This document shows positions 52,627-60,752 of a stretch of DNA of 64,000 bases, piece by piece. Position 1 is the stretch's first letter. Each line of letters begins with the position of its first letter. The position numbers and the translations under genes were made by a program. Source of the stretch: Rheinheimera faecalis (lineage in GTDB: Bacteria > Pseudomonadota > Gammaproteobacteria > Enterobacterales > Alteromonadaceae); assembly GCF_021290965.1 (NCBI RefSeq), contig NZ_JAJOYT010000006.1:1-64000 (forward strand). Direction: 5' to 3'. Below the pieces are notes generated by a model. That model saw only the letters and a program-made list of their open reading frames with translations. It was not told the DNA's origin and made no database searches.

Positions 52627-54975
52627 ATGGCTTTTATCACCGCTAAAAAGCATCAGCAGGTGGCCCGTTTTAATACCACTTTGTTAGCTTCAGCTTTCGC
52701 TTTGGCGTTACCGGCAACAGCAACTGCTGATCAACAAAATACTGCAACGCAAAATGACACTCAACTGGACGCTGTGGTTGTTACAGCAGATGCAGTGGAA
52801 GCAAAATACAAAGCTGAAAAAGCAAGTTCAACCAAGCTGACTCAGCCTTTGGTGAACACTCCACAAACTCTGGTTGTGGTGAAAAAAGAGTTGTTCCAGC
52901 AACAGGCTGCAACCACCTTGTCCGATACCTTACGCAATACACCTGGTATCACTATGCTGATGGGTGAAAATGGTAACACCGCCACTGGTGATTCCATTTT
53001 TATGCGTGGTTTTGATACCCAAGGCAGCATTTTTGTCGATGGTATCCGTGATTTAGGCACCATCAGCCGTGATACTTTTAATACTGAACAAGTTGAAATC
53101 GCCAAAGGCCCTGCCGGTGCTGATAATGGTCGTGGTTCTTCTTCCGGCTACATTAACTTGTCGAGCAAGCAAGCCACACAAGAAGAATTCACTACAGGTA
53201 ATCTGACTTTAGGTTCTGGCTCGCACAAAAGAGCCACTGTCGATTTGAATCGTCAGTTATCTGATACCTCAGCCATTCGTGTGAACCTGTTAAAACAGGA
53301 TTCAGGCGTTGTAGATCGTGATGAAGTGGAAGATGACAAAACCGGTATTGCCACTTCTTTGGCCTTAGGTCTAGGCACAACAACCCGTGCTTATTTAAAC
53401 CTGTTTCATGTTGATCAAAAGAATCTGCCAGACGGTGGTATTCCAACTGTAGGTTTGGAAGGCTATTACAACGCTGCTTTTGATGCTGACTCTAGTACAA
53501 ATTTCCCTAATGGTGGCCCTAACGCCGGTAAAACATTGGCTCCTGTGGATACCAGCAATTTTTACGGTTCTAAAAATGACTTTGACGATGTCAAAGCTAC
53601 TATGGTCACAGCCAAAATTGAGCATGACTTAAGCGATAAAACCACTATCCGTAACACCTCACGTTTTGGCCAATCCACGCAGGATTATTTACTGACTGGT
53701 GTAAATGCCATTACGACGACAACGGGCACTGGTGCTGCTGCGGTAGCTATCGCAGATCCTGCTGACTGGACCATTTCCCGCAGCCGTCAGGGTAAAGATC
53801 AGCAAAACCAGATCTTAACCAACCAGACCCAATTGACAACTTCTGTAGAAGTGGCTGGCCTTACGCACGATATCAGTTCAGGTATAGAGTTTATTTATGA
53901 GAGTCAGCGTAACAATACCCTGGCTTTGCCTGCAGGTACGACTCAGGTGGCAGCTAACTTGTACAACCCAAGTACGGATGATGCTTTTGTTAATCCGGTG
54001 CATACCGGTGCCAGCACTGATGGCAGTACTTTAACTTCGGGTATCTACTTACTTGATACTATTCATTTAAACGAGCAGTGGCAATTAAACGCCAGTGCGC
54101 GTTTTGAGCACTACAAAACTGAAACCGATATAGTGACTATTCAGGGTACCTCAACACCACAGAATATTCCTGTAGGCACTAAGCTAGGTTCTGCTGTAGA
54201 AGCATCAGACAATCTGGCCAGCTACAAACTGGGTGCTTTATATAAACCTGCAGCAAACGGCAGTGTGTATTTGTCCTATGCCACCAGCCAGTTACCACCG
54301 GGTGGTGCTAACTTTACGTTAAGCACAACAGCCAACAACATCAATAATCCAAATCTGGATCCACAAAAAGGCACCAATTTAGAGTTGGGTACTAAGTGGG
54401 ATCTGTTGGATAACAAACTGGCGGTGACAGCTGCAGTGTTTGAAAGCACGAACGAAAACGAAATTGCCACGGATCCGGATGGCACTGCACTGCAAGTAGG
54501 TGAGCGTCAGGTGCGTGGTATTGAGTTAGGTGTAGTGGGTGCTATTACCTCAGCCTGGCAAATCAGTGCCGGTGCCGCTTATATGGACTCTGAAATTAGC
54601 CGTGGTAATCAGGCTGGTACCAACCCTACAGATGGCGGTGTGATCCAGTGGACACCTGAAGTGACCTTCACCTTATGGAATACCTATGAGTTGCCAATAG
54701 GCCTGACCTTAGGTGGCGGCGTGCGTTATGTTGATACCGTATCCCGTTCCAGCAGCACTACTTTAAATCTGGCGAAGACTTCAGTAGTTGAAGTACCGGA
54801 ATATTGGGTGGTAGATGCCATGGCTTCTTACCCTGTAACTCCTTATGTCGATGTGCAGTTGAACGTATATAACCTGTTAGATGAGGAGTATATGTCAGCT
54901 CTGAACAATGGTGGCTCGCGTTATTATCTGGGCACACCACGTTCATTCCGTTTGGGTGTCAATGTACAGTTCTAA
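52627..54975 (+). CDS. Fiu-like catecholate siderophore receptor
   Basis: A 782-residue TonB-dependent outer-membrane receptor. The signal peptide is long (to about residue 35), followed by the TonB-box-like LDAVVVTAD, the plug (VNTPQTLVVVKKELFQQQAATTLSDTLRNTPGITMLMGENGNTATGDSIFMRGFDTQGSIFVDGIRD) and a barrel ending VNVQF. The plug is closest in form to E. coli Fiu and Pseudomonas PiuA, which take up monomeric catecholates. The next gene, a PiuC/YbiX-type oxygenase, is the standard partner of Fiu/PiuA and strengthens this. Fur control is likely. Confidence 0.9.
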   Translation: MAFITAKKHQQVARFNTTLLASAFALALPATATADQQNTATQNDTQLDAVVVTADAVEAKYKAEKASSTKLTQPLVNTPQTLVVVKKELFQQQAATTLSDTLRNTPGITMLMGENGNTATGDSIFMRGFDTQGSIFVDGIRDLGTISRDTFNTEQVEIAKGPAGADNGRGSSSGYINLSSKQATQEEFTTGNLTLGSGSHKRATVDLNRQLSDTSAIRVNLLKQDSGVVDRDEVEDDKTGIATSLALGLGTTTRAYLNLFHVDQKNLPDGGIPTVGLEGYYNAAFDADSSTNFPNGGPNAGKTLAPVDTSNFYGSKNDFDDVKATMVTAKIEHDLSDKTTIRNTSRFGQSTQDYLLTGVNAITTTTGTGAAAVAIADPADWTISRSRQGKDQQNQILTNQTQLTTSVEVAGLTHDISSGIEFIYESQRNNTLALPAGTTQVAANLYNPSTDDAFVNPVHTGASTDGSTLTSGIYLLDTIHLNEQWQLNASARFEHYKTETDIVTIQGTSTPQNIPVGTKLGSAVEASDNLASYKLGALYKPAANGSVYLSYATSQLPPGGANFTLSTTANNINNPNLDPQKGTNLELGTKWDLLDNKLAVTAAVFESTNENEIATDPDGTALQVGERQVRGIELGVVGAITSAWQISAGAAYMDSEISRGNQAGTNPTDGGVIQWTPEVTFTLWNTYELPIGLTLGGGVRYVDTVSRSSSTTLNLAKTSVVEVPEYWVVDAMASYPVTPYVDVQLNVYNLLDEEYMSALNNGGSRYYLGTPRSFRLGVNVQF

Positions 54976-54990
54976 ATAACAATACCCTTC

Positions 54991-55099
54991 CTGCGTGAAG
55001 CTGCAGCTTTGTTGACTGCGCTCACTCGCCCCAGTCACATAGGATCTTCTATGCTCCTGGGGTCTTGCGAGCTTGTCGCCGCCCTGCAACATCACGCAG
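54991..55099. repeat. 109-base imperfect inverted repeat between receptor and piuC
   Basis: The outer arms CTGCGTGAAGCTGCAG (54991-55006) and CTGCAACATCACGCAG (55084-55099) match at 13 of 16 positions. Inner arms CGCTCACTCGCCCCAG and CTGGGGTCTTGCGAGC pair with small bulges, and the tip CATAG-GATCTT-CTATG is perfect. The whole folds as one long hairpin in a transcribed spacer. Its tidy symmetry, with no coding sense, fits a dispersed intergenic repeat of REP/MITE type; I saw no second copy in this window. Confidence 0.7.
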
Positions 55100-55144
55100 T
55101 TTGGGTATAAGCCTCTTGATTGAGGCCCTTTGCAGGATTTCAGC

Positions 55145-55825
55145 ATGTTAATCCATATACCGGAAGTTCTAAGCAAAGCCCAGGTGGCAGAGTTCAGGCA
55201 ATTACTTGATGCAGCAGACTGGACTGACGGTCGTGCTACCGTTGGGCCACAAGGTGCTTTGGTTAAACAAAATAAACAGTTACCCATCGAATCCCCGCTG
55301 GCGAAACAGTTGGGGGCTGTAATTTTACAAGCCTTGTATCAGCATCCGCTTTTTATGGCGGCTGCCATTCCGCTTCGCACAGTACCTCCTTTATTTAACA
55401 GCTATCAGGGCGGCGAACATTATGGTTTGCATATCGACGGTGCTATCCGTGGTTTGCCTGGTTCTGGTTTGAGTTTAAGAACAGATTTGTCCTCGACCTT
55501 ATTTTTGTCTGAGCCTGATGACTATCAGGGCGGCGAATTGCAAATCATGGATACCTTTGGTTTGCATGAAATTAAACTGCCTGCCGGAGATTTGATTTTA
55601 TACCCGTCCAGCAGTTTGCATCAGGTATTGCCTGTGACCAGTGGCGAGCGGGTATGCAGCTTTTTCTGGACCCAAAGTATGGTGCGTAACGATCAACAGC
55701 GTTCAATGTTGTTTGAACTGGATCAAACCATACAACAGCTACGCTCACAGCATGGCGACACGGCAGAAGTGCTGGCGCTCACCGGGCATTACCATAACTT
55801 AGTGCGTTTATGGGCTGAGCTGTGA
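55145..55825 (+). CDS. PKHD-type Fe(II)/2-oxoglutarate hydroxylase (PiuC/YbiX)
   Basis: A 226-residue non-haem iron oxygenase of the PiuC/YbiX family, which is regularly found beside Fiu/PiuA receptors and is iron-regulated. The iron triad is His-x-Asp in HYGLHIDGA and the distal His in [21 protein letters not shown], with the Arg for 2-oxoglutarate. Its substrate is unknown; a role in processing imported siderophore or adapting to low iron is often proposed. ATG 55145 has AGGA seven bases upstream. Its TGA overlaps the tonB start (GTGA). Confidence 0.9.
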   Translation: MLIHIPEVLSKAQVAEFRQLLDAADWTDGRATVGPQGALVKQNKQLPIESPLAKQLGAVILQALYQHPLFMAAAIPLRTVPPLFNSYQGGEHYGLHIDGAIRGLPGSGLSLRTDLSSTLFLSEPDDYQGGELQIMDTFGLHEIKLPAGDLILYPSSSLHQVLPVTSGERVCSFFWTQSMVRNDQQRSMLFELDQTIQQLRSQHGDTAEVLALTGHYHNLVRLWAEL

Positions 55826-56496
55826 AACGATCTGTCTCGTTGTTTTTAATGGTGCTGATGGTGCATTTGAGTTTAATTGCTGCTGTGGTCAGTCAAACCA
55901 GTGAACCTCAAGCCAAAGCGGTCGAAAAAGCCATTGAAGGAGTTATTATTCCGGCTCCTGTAGCACCACAACCAGAAAAACCTAAACCTAAGCCAGTTCA
56001 GCCTGAACCTGTTAAAAAGCCAAAGCCCAAACCGCTGAAACAGAAAAAAGCTGAAGCGAAAAAAGCAGTGGCTAAGCCAAAGCCAGCACCGGTAAAACCA
56101 GCACCAGTGGCAGAAGCTTCACCTAAAGCTGTCAGTGCACCAGAACCTGTGGCGCAAGCGGCAAATAACAAAGCTGCTGCTAAGGCATCAGAACCTGAAC
56201 CTCAAGCAACACCACCAGTGGCCTCTGCCAATAAAGCACTGAATAAAGCGCCTCTGTATCCGATGTTATCGCGCCGGTTAAAAGAGCAGGGCACAGTCTA
56301 TTTACAGGTGTTGGTGCTGAAAAACGGCAAAGTAGGGCAGTTAAAACTGAAACAAAGTTCGGGTTTTGCACGACTGGATCAATCGGCATTAAACGCAGTG
56401 CGCGGCTGGACTTACCAACCTGCGCTGAAACTAGGCCAGCCGATAGATTACTGGTTTGTACAGCCTGTAGTTTTTAATTTAAATTCAATTCATTAG
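55822..56496 (+). CDS. tonB: TonB energy-transducing protein
   Basis: A 224-residue TonB. An N-terminal membrane anchor ([19 protein letters not shown]) with the conserved His inside it is followed by a long Pro-Lys and Pro-Glu spacer (residues about 45-140: [21 protein letters not shown]). The C-terminal TonB domain ([26 protein letters not shown]...[20 protein letters not shown]) contacts receptor TonB boxes. It spans the periplasm and delivers proton-motive force. The GTG start overlaps the piuC stop by four bases, so translation is coupled. Confidence 0.93.
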   Translation: MKRSVSLFLMVLMVHLSLIAAVVSQTSEPQAKAVEKAIEGVIIPAPVAPQPEKPKPKPVQPEPVKKPKPKPLKQKKAEAKKAVAKPKPAPVKPAPVAEASPKAVSAPEPVAQAANNKAAAKASEPEPQATPPVASANKALNKAPLYPMLSRRLKEQGTVYLQVLVLKNGKVGQLKLKQSSGFARLDQSALNAVRGWTYQPALKLGQPIDYWFVQPVVFNLNSIH

Positions 56497-56506
56497 CGAG
56501 TAAATC

Positions 56507-57235
56507 ATGCAAGAAAATCCCTATGGCGTTGCCGCACTCTGGGCACAAGGCGACTTTGTTATCAAAGCTGTGGCTGTGATGCTGTTGCTGATGTCTGTCG
56601 CCAGCTGGTCTGTGATTGTGATCCGTGCCATCAGTTTATGGCGCTTAAAACGTATTAGCAGAGCCAGCAATGATTTCTGGCATGCGCACAGTTTTACCGA
56701 AGGTTTGCGGATCTTAAGTTCAGCCGATTCAGCAACAGGACCTATGAATCCGTTTCGCTATATGGCTGATGAAGGCCAGGCAGCTTTGGATCACCACCAA
56801 AGTCATCAGCAGGATTTACATGGCAATTTACCTTTAACCGAGTGGCTGACCTCCTGCCTGCGCGGCGCCATAGATGAAAGTGCTGAGCAGATGCAAAAGG
56901 GTCTGGCCATTCTGGCGTCTGTCGGCTCAACTGCGCCTTTTGTCGGTTTGTTTGGCACCGTCTGGGGTATTTATCATGCACTGGTGGGTATTGGCGTGTC
57001 GGGACAAGCCAGCATCGACAAAGTCGCTGGCCCTGTTGGGGAAGCGCTGATCATGACGGCTTTTGGTCTGGCTGTGGCTATTCCTGCTGTGCTTGGTTAC
57101 AACGCTTTGCAGCGTGGTAACAAAGATGTGCTGAATAAAATGCATCGTTTTGCTCATCAGTTGCATGCCTATTTTCTGACAGGCGCAGCGCCAAAAAGCA
57201 GCAAAGTGGTAGTGCCATTAAAGGAGGCAAAATAA
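56507..57235 (+). CDS. exbB: ExbB proton channel subunit
   Basis: A 242-residue inner-membrane protein. Three helices: near residues 17-38 (IKAVAVMLLLMSVASWSVIVIRAI), about 138-160 (LAILASVGSTAPFVGLFGTVWGIYHALVGIG) and about 175-200 (VGEALIMTAFGLAVAIPAVLGYNAL), with the MotA/TolQ/ExbB family signature in the last two, including the GTVWGI and the Thr/Ala-rich pore face. It forms the pentameric channel that energises TonB. Its stop abuts the exbD start without a gap. Confidence 0.95.
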   Translation: MQENPYGVAALWAQGDFVIKAVAVMLLLMSVASWSVIVIRAISLWRLKRISRASNDFWHAHSFTEGLRILSSADSATGPMNPFRYMADEGQAALDHHQSHQQDLHGNLPLTEWLTSCLRGAIDESAEQMQKGLAILASVGSTAPFVGLFGTVWGIYHALVGIGVSGQASIDKVAGPVGEALIMTAFGLAVAIPAVLGYNALQRGNKDVLNKMHRFAHQLHAYFLTGAAPKSSKVVVPLKEAK

Positions 57236-57649
57236 ATGGCTTTTGGTGGCGGTTTTGATCCAGACAATGAAGTGATGAGCGAAATTAATATGACACCGCT
57301 GGTCGATGTGATGCTGGTGCTGCTGATTATTTTTATTATCACAGTGCCGGTGTTGACTCACAGCGTGAAGGTAGATTTACCTCGTGTCAGCAATGAAAAG
57401 CAGGAAATTAAACCTCAAACTGTCACTTTAACAGTCAAAGCAGATGGTGTTGTATTTTGGGACGATACGGCTATTGATGCTGCTGCGCTCGAGCTAAAAC
57501 TCGCTGAACAAGCGCAAAAGCAGCCGCAACCTGAAGTGCATATACGGGGTGATAAAGCCGCGCCTTATGAACATGTACTCAAAACTATGGCGGCTGTGCA
57601 GCAATCGGGTTTATTAAAGTTAGGCTTTATCAGCGAACCAGCCAGCTAA
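57236..57649 (+). CDS. exbD: ExbD proton channel subunit
   Basis: A 137-residue partner of ExbB. The single helix carries the essential protonatable Asp24 in MTPLVDVMLVLLIIFIITVPV, preceded by the INMTPLVD signature, and is followed by the periplasmic domain (VKVDLPRVSNEKQE ... VHIRGDKAAPYEHVLKTMAAVQQSGLLKLGFI). AAGGAGG within the exbB end serves as its ribosome binding site. Last gene of the iron set. Confidence 0.95.
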   Translation: MAFGGGFDPDNEVMSEINMTPLVDVMLVLLIIFIITVPVLTHSVKVDLPRVSNEKQEIKPQTVTLTVKADGVVFWDDTAIDAAALELKLAEQAQKQPQPEVHIRGDKAAPYEHVLKTMAAVQQSGLLKLGFISEPAS

Positions 57650-57695
57650 GCGGGTTGTTTTGCTGTTCGGTTTTTTGCATAAGCTACATCGATAA

Positions 57696-57719
57696 AATTA
57701 AATTGCATGCAATTTAATT
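57696..57719. promoter_or_regulatory. Perfect 24-base palindrome, OhrR/MarR-type operator candidate
   Basis: The arms AATTAAATT and AATTTAATT flank GCATGC. The core AATTGCATGCAATT resembles operators described for OhrR-type MarR regulators of organic peroxide defence. It lies 72 bases before a glutathione peroxidase gene. Confidence 0.6.
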
Positions 57720-57791
57720 GTTAGGCATTATGTTTGCACTTTCAGTCGAACAGTGTAGCCCGAACATCAGGGCGCTACAGAGGAACATCCA

Positions 57792-58283
57792 ATGTTGAAC
57801 CCAATTTTTGATTTAGCAGTCACCAACATCAAAGGCCAGCAGGTCGAGTTAAAAGACTATCAGGGCAAAGTGCTGCTGATTGTGAATACCGCCAGCAAAT
57901 GTGGTTTTACGCCGCAGTACAAAGGCCTAGAAGAGCTGTATAAGAAGTACAAAGATCAGGGCCTGGAGATTTTAGGTTTCCCTTGCAACCAGTTTGGTAA
58001 GCAAGAGCAGGGCAATGAAAACGAAATCAGTGAGTTTTGTGAATTGAACTATGGTGTGTCTTTCCCAATGTTCGCCAAAGTTGATGTTAACGGTCCGGAT
58101 GCTTCGCCTTTATTTAAAAACCTGAAACAACAAAAACCAGGTTTATTGGGCTCAGAATCTATCAAATGGAACTTCACTAAATTTCTGATCGGCCGTGACG
58201 GTAAGGCGATTTTACGTGCAGCTCCACTAACCAAACCTGAAGATTTAGAAACTGAAATTCAACAAGCTTTAGCGGAAAAATAA
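57792..58283 (+). CDS. Glutathione peroxidase-family thiol peroxidase
   Basis: A 163-residue peroxidase reducing lipid or organic peroxides with thioredoxin or glutathione. The catalytic set is present: Cys in NTASKCGFTPQYKGL, Gln in FPCNQFGKQEQG and Trp-Asn in IKWNFTKFLIG. The second Cys in FPCNQF is the usual resolving-Cys neighbourhood in thioredoxin-dependent relatives. It is the length of E. coli BtuE. AGGAA lies before the ATG. The palindrome upstream suggests induction by organic peroxide. Confidence 0.93.
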   Translation: MLNPIFDLAVTNIKGQQVELKDYQGKVLLIVNTASKCGFTPQYKGLEELYKKYKDQGLEILGFPCNQFGKQEQGNENEISEFCELNYGVSFPMFAKVDVNGPDASPLFKNLKQQKPGLLGSESIKWNFTKFLIGRDGKAILRAAPLTKPEDLETEIQQALAEK

Positions 58284-58310
58284 GCTCTGTGAATGAACGG
58301 TAGATTGTAG

Positions 58311-58336
58311 GGACGACCTTTATGGTCGTCCGTTTT
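58311..58336 (+). terminator. Terminator of the glutathione peroxidase gene
   Basis: GGACGACC (58311-58318) pairs with GGTCGTCC (58324-58331) around TTTAT, followed by GTTTTT. Confidence 0.85.
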
Positions 58337-58360
58337 TGCGTTTAAACCCATTTAGCATTC

Positions 58361-58392
58361 AAAAAAAGCCCGCAGGCATAAAGCCTGCAGGC
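58361..58392 (-). terminator. Terminator of the glycosyltransferase gene
   Basis: On the minus strand GCCTGCAGGC (58392-58383) pairs with GCCTGCGGGC (58377-58368) around TTTAT and is followed by seven T. It lies about 165 bases after the stop; no gene is supported between. Confidence 0.8.
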
Positions 58393-58557
58393 GCAAAGTA
58401 CACAAGGCTGGGATCGGTTACGCAAAGACCTGTCTTTTTTGCAACCTGTGCGTCGTACTGTGAGAACGAAGCAAAGTGTGCGCTTGTTCTAACAGCTGTG
58501 CCTTGATTTAAAACAATAAAAGCAAAGCTTCTTCTGGCTTTATCATGACTGTACTTT

Positions 58558-59520
58558 TTAGCTTTTAGTCCTACTTTTGTTAAAAAAGTAGGGCGCAAAA
58601 GCCAGCTGTAATTTTTTTCGTACTGAAAAATGCGGTAGCCACCAGCATCTGCGGATAAGTGTTTTGAAGTGCTGATCCAGCTTGTATGGGAAACTATGTA
58701 GATCTTTATTATCCAGCTGCAATTTAAAAAGCAAATAGGCTAAATGGAACAATAAGATATGCCGCCACAATGGACGCAAAGCAGGATAAGCCTGTTGTTG
58801 CTGTAACTCTGTGAAAAAATGTTGTAATTGCTGCTGATGCTCAGCTTTGACATTAAAAGACGCACTGGCCTGATGCTCACGGTACCCATAAAGTGGTAAA
58901 CGCAAATGATACAAGCGCTCCGCCGCCTGATACAAAGCGGGTATAGCCATCACATCCTCACAAAAGGCGATACCAGCAGGGAACTGGAAATCAGATACCA
59001 TTTTTTTGCGATAAACTCTTAGCCACGGAAACCACTGGTTTACTTTAAAGACCTCTGCGACTGCTTTGTCTTTTTGTAGCCAGCCTGAACTGCGATGCAG
59101 ATAACGGGGTTTGGCATCATTTAGTACACAGCTATCAGTAAAGCGTTTATAACCCAGTTCAATCAGGTCCGGCTGATGCTTGTGAATAACCTCCAATACA
59201 GCCTGGATATAACCCGGCAGCATTAAATCGTCTGCATCAATAAAACCAATATAGTCGCCAGTTGCATGCTTGATGCCGTTGTTTCTCGCCACACTGACAC
59301 CGGCATTTTGTTGGCTCAGCAGCAGGTAGAGTTGTGGCATAGCAGAGGCTGCGATATGCTGCTTTGCAAGTTCAAGGCTACCGTCGGATGCGCCGTCACA
59401 GACTAAAACCACTTGCACTCTTTCTATCAGTTGCATTTCAATAGAGTGGAGTAACTGCGGTAAATAGCCAGCTACATTGTAGAAAGGGACAATAACAGAT
59501 AATAGGGTGTCTGATTGCAT
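58558..59520 (-). CDS. Family 2 glycosyltransferase
   Basis: A 320-residue GT-A fold transferase: LLSVIVPFYNVAGYLPQLLHSI at the N-terminus, LVCDGASDGSLELA, NAGVSVARNNGIKHATGDYIGFIDADDLM with the DxD-type metal motif, and FCEDVMAIPAL at the acceptor side. The helical C-terminus is basic and amphipathic. It probably adds a sugar to a surface polysaccharide, but no capsule or LPS gene is nearby. ATG 59520 matches the family N-terminus; 13 more codons are open upstream and the ribosome binding site is weak. Confidence 0.85.
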   Translation of the reverse strand: MQSDTLLSVIVPFYNVAGYLPQLLHSIEMQLIERVQVVLVCDGASDGSLELAKQHIAASAMPQLYLLLSQQNAGVSVARNNGIKHATGDYIGFIDADDLMLPGYIQAVLEVIHKHQPDLIELGYKRFTDSCVLNDAKPRYLHRSSGWLQKDKAVAEVFKVNQWFPWLRVYRKKMVSDFQFPAGIAFCEDVMAIPALYQAAERLYHLRLPLYGYREHQASASFNVKAEHQQQLQHFFTELQQQQAYPALRPLWRHILLFHLAYLLFKLQLDNKDLHSFPYKLDQHFKTLIRRCWWLPHFSVRKKLQLAFAPYFFNKSRTKS

Positions 59521-59798
59521 AGTCCGGATACCCATTGAGCGGGGATAAAGAAAACGCAATTTTATCAGTCAGCAGGGGTCTTAAACGAAAGGGTAACAGT
59601 TAGTAACTAAAGCCCTAAAACTTCTTACATTCAGGGGCTTTTGATGAAAAGATCGACGTTGTTTATCTGATGCTAGCGTTGAGATCTCAGAGTTTCCTTT
59701 TCAGTGTTAACTTTTACTGCTTTTACACTTGCTTTAGCCTGAAGATTTCTAAAAACTGACGCCTCCTCTTTTTGCTGTTCAGGTTGTTATTAAAGGTT

Positions 59799-60677
59799 AT
59801 GAAAAGTCTTGCTCACTCTGCTTCCGATCATCCCGCTAAAGGGATCCTCTTTATGTTGCTGGCTGTTGGCATGTTTTGCGCTATGGATGCCTGCATGAAG
59901 CAGCTGACGCAGCATTATGGCCCTATGCAAATTACCAGTTTGAGGGCTTTATTCGCCTGGCCATTAATAGTGTGTTGGTTAATAACAACCAACAGAGTGC
60001 AGCATTTACTCAATTCACGCTGGTCTTTGCATCTGCTAAGGGCAGTGCTTGGCATAGTGATGTTGTCCGCTTTTGTCTATGCCATTCAAACCCTGTCGCT
60101 CTCTGACGCTTACGCTATCTTTTTTGCTGCACCACTGTTAATCACCGCTATGTCAGTCTGGTTTTTAGGGGAGCATGTGCAATTACGCCAATGGGTGGCT
60201 ATAGGTATTGGCATGCTGGCGGTAGTCTTTATGCTCAAACCTGAAGGCGATCAATTACTGAGTTTGGGCGCGCTGGCGGCTTTGGTGTCGGCGCTTTGTT
60301 ATGCCATCTCAGCTATTACGGTACGGGTGTTATCCCGTACTGACAATAGCGGCAATATGGTGTTTTGGCTGATGACCATGATAGGTGTTGGTGCCGGAGC
60401 TTTGGCTTATCCGGACTGGGTGGCCTTGTCGTCCGATCATCTGTGGTTATTTGCGTTGATGGGGTTAAGTGGTGCTATAGGTCAGGTGTTTATTACCGAA
60501 GCCTTTCGTTTAGCTCCGGCTTCTGTGATTGCACCTTTTGAGTACACGGCGCTGGTTTGGGGTTTAGGTTTTGATATTTTGTTGTGGCAGTTGTATCCGG
60601 ATTTATCTTTGCTGATTGGCGCCGGAGTCATTATGGCCAGTGGTTTGTATCTATGGGCACAGGAGCGGCGTTGGTAA
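59799..60677 (+). CDS. EamA/DMT family transporter
   Basis: A 292-residue inner-membrane carrier with ten helices made of two EamA repeats: KGILFMLLAVGMFCAMDACMKQLTQHYGPMQITSLRALFAWPLIVC begins the first, LLSLGALAALVSALCYAISAITVRVLSRTD the second. It exports a small metabolite in the manner of RhtA/YdcZ relatives; the substrate is unknown. ATG 59799 has AAAGG close upstream. Confidence 0.87.
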   Translation: MKSLAHSASDHPAKGILFMLLAVGMFCAMDACMKQLTQHYGPMQITSLRALFAWPLIVCWLITTNRVQHLLNSRWSLHLLRAVLGIVMLSAFVYAIQTLSLSDAYAIFFAAPLLITAMSVWFLGEHVQLRQWVAIGIGMLAVVFMLKPEGDQLLSLGALAALVSALCYAISAITVRVLSRTDNSGNMVFWLMTMIGVGAGALAYPDWVALSSDHLWLFALMGLSGAIGQVFITEAFRLAPASVIAPFEYTALVWGLGFDILLWQLYPDLSLLIGAGVIMASGLYLWAQERRW

Positions 60678-60691
60678 AACAACAGAACCCA

Positions 60692-60725
60692 TTGTCATGC
60701 TAATGTCATTGCGGCATCTTAGGAT
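60692..60725 (+). promoter_or_regulatory. Pho box and -10 element of glpQ
   Basis: TTGTCAT-GCTA-ATGTCAT (60692-60709) matches the PhoB direct repeat CTGTCAT-n4-CTGTCAT in 12 of 14 repeat positions. Ten bases later TAGGAT (60720-60725) is at the -10 distance. The glpQ ATG is 27 bases further on. Confidence 0.78.
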
Positions 60726-60752
60726 AAGACTTTTGCAAAAGGTATAAATAAT

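Noticed and set aside
54943-55287. A 114-codon minus-strand frame over the long hairpin.
   Set aside because: It is produced by the inverted repeat and runs antisense into piuC; no ribosome binding site.
58359-58598. A 79-codon minus-strand frame after the glycosyltransferase.
   Set aside because: Its C-terminus is the translation of a terminator hairpin and it overlaps the glycosyltransferase.
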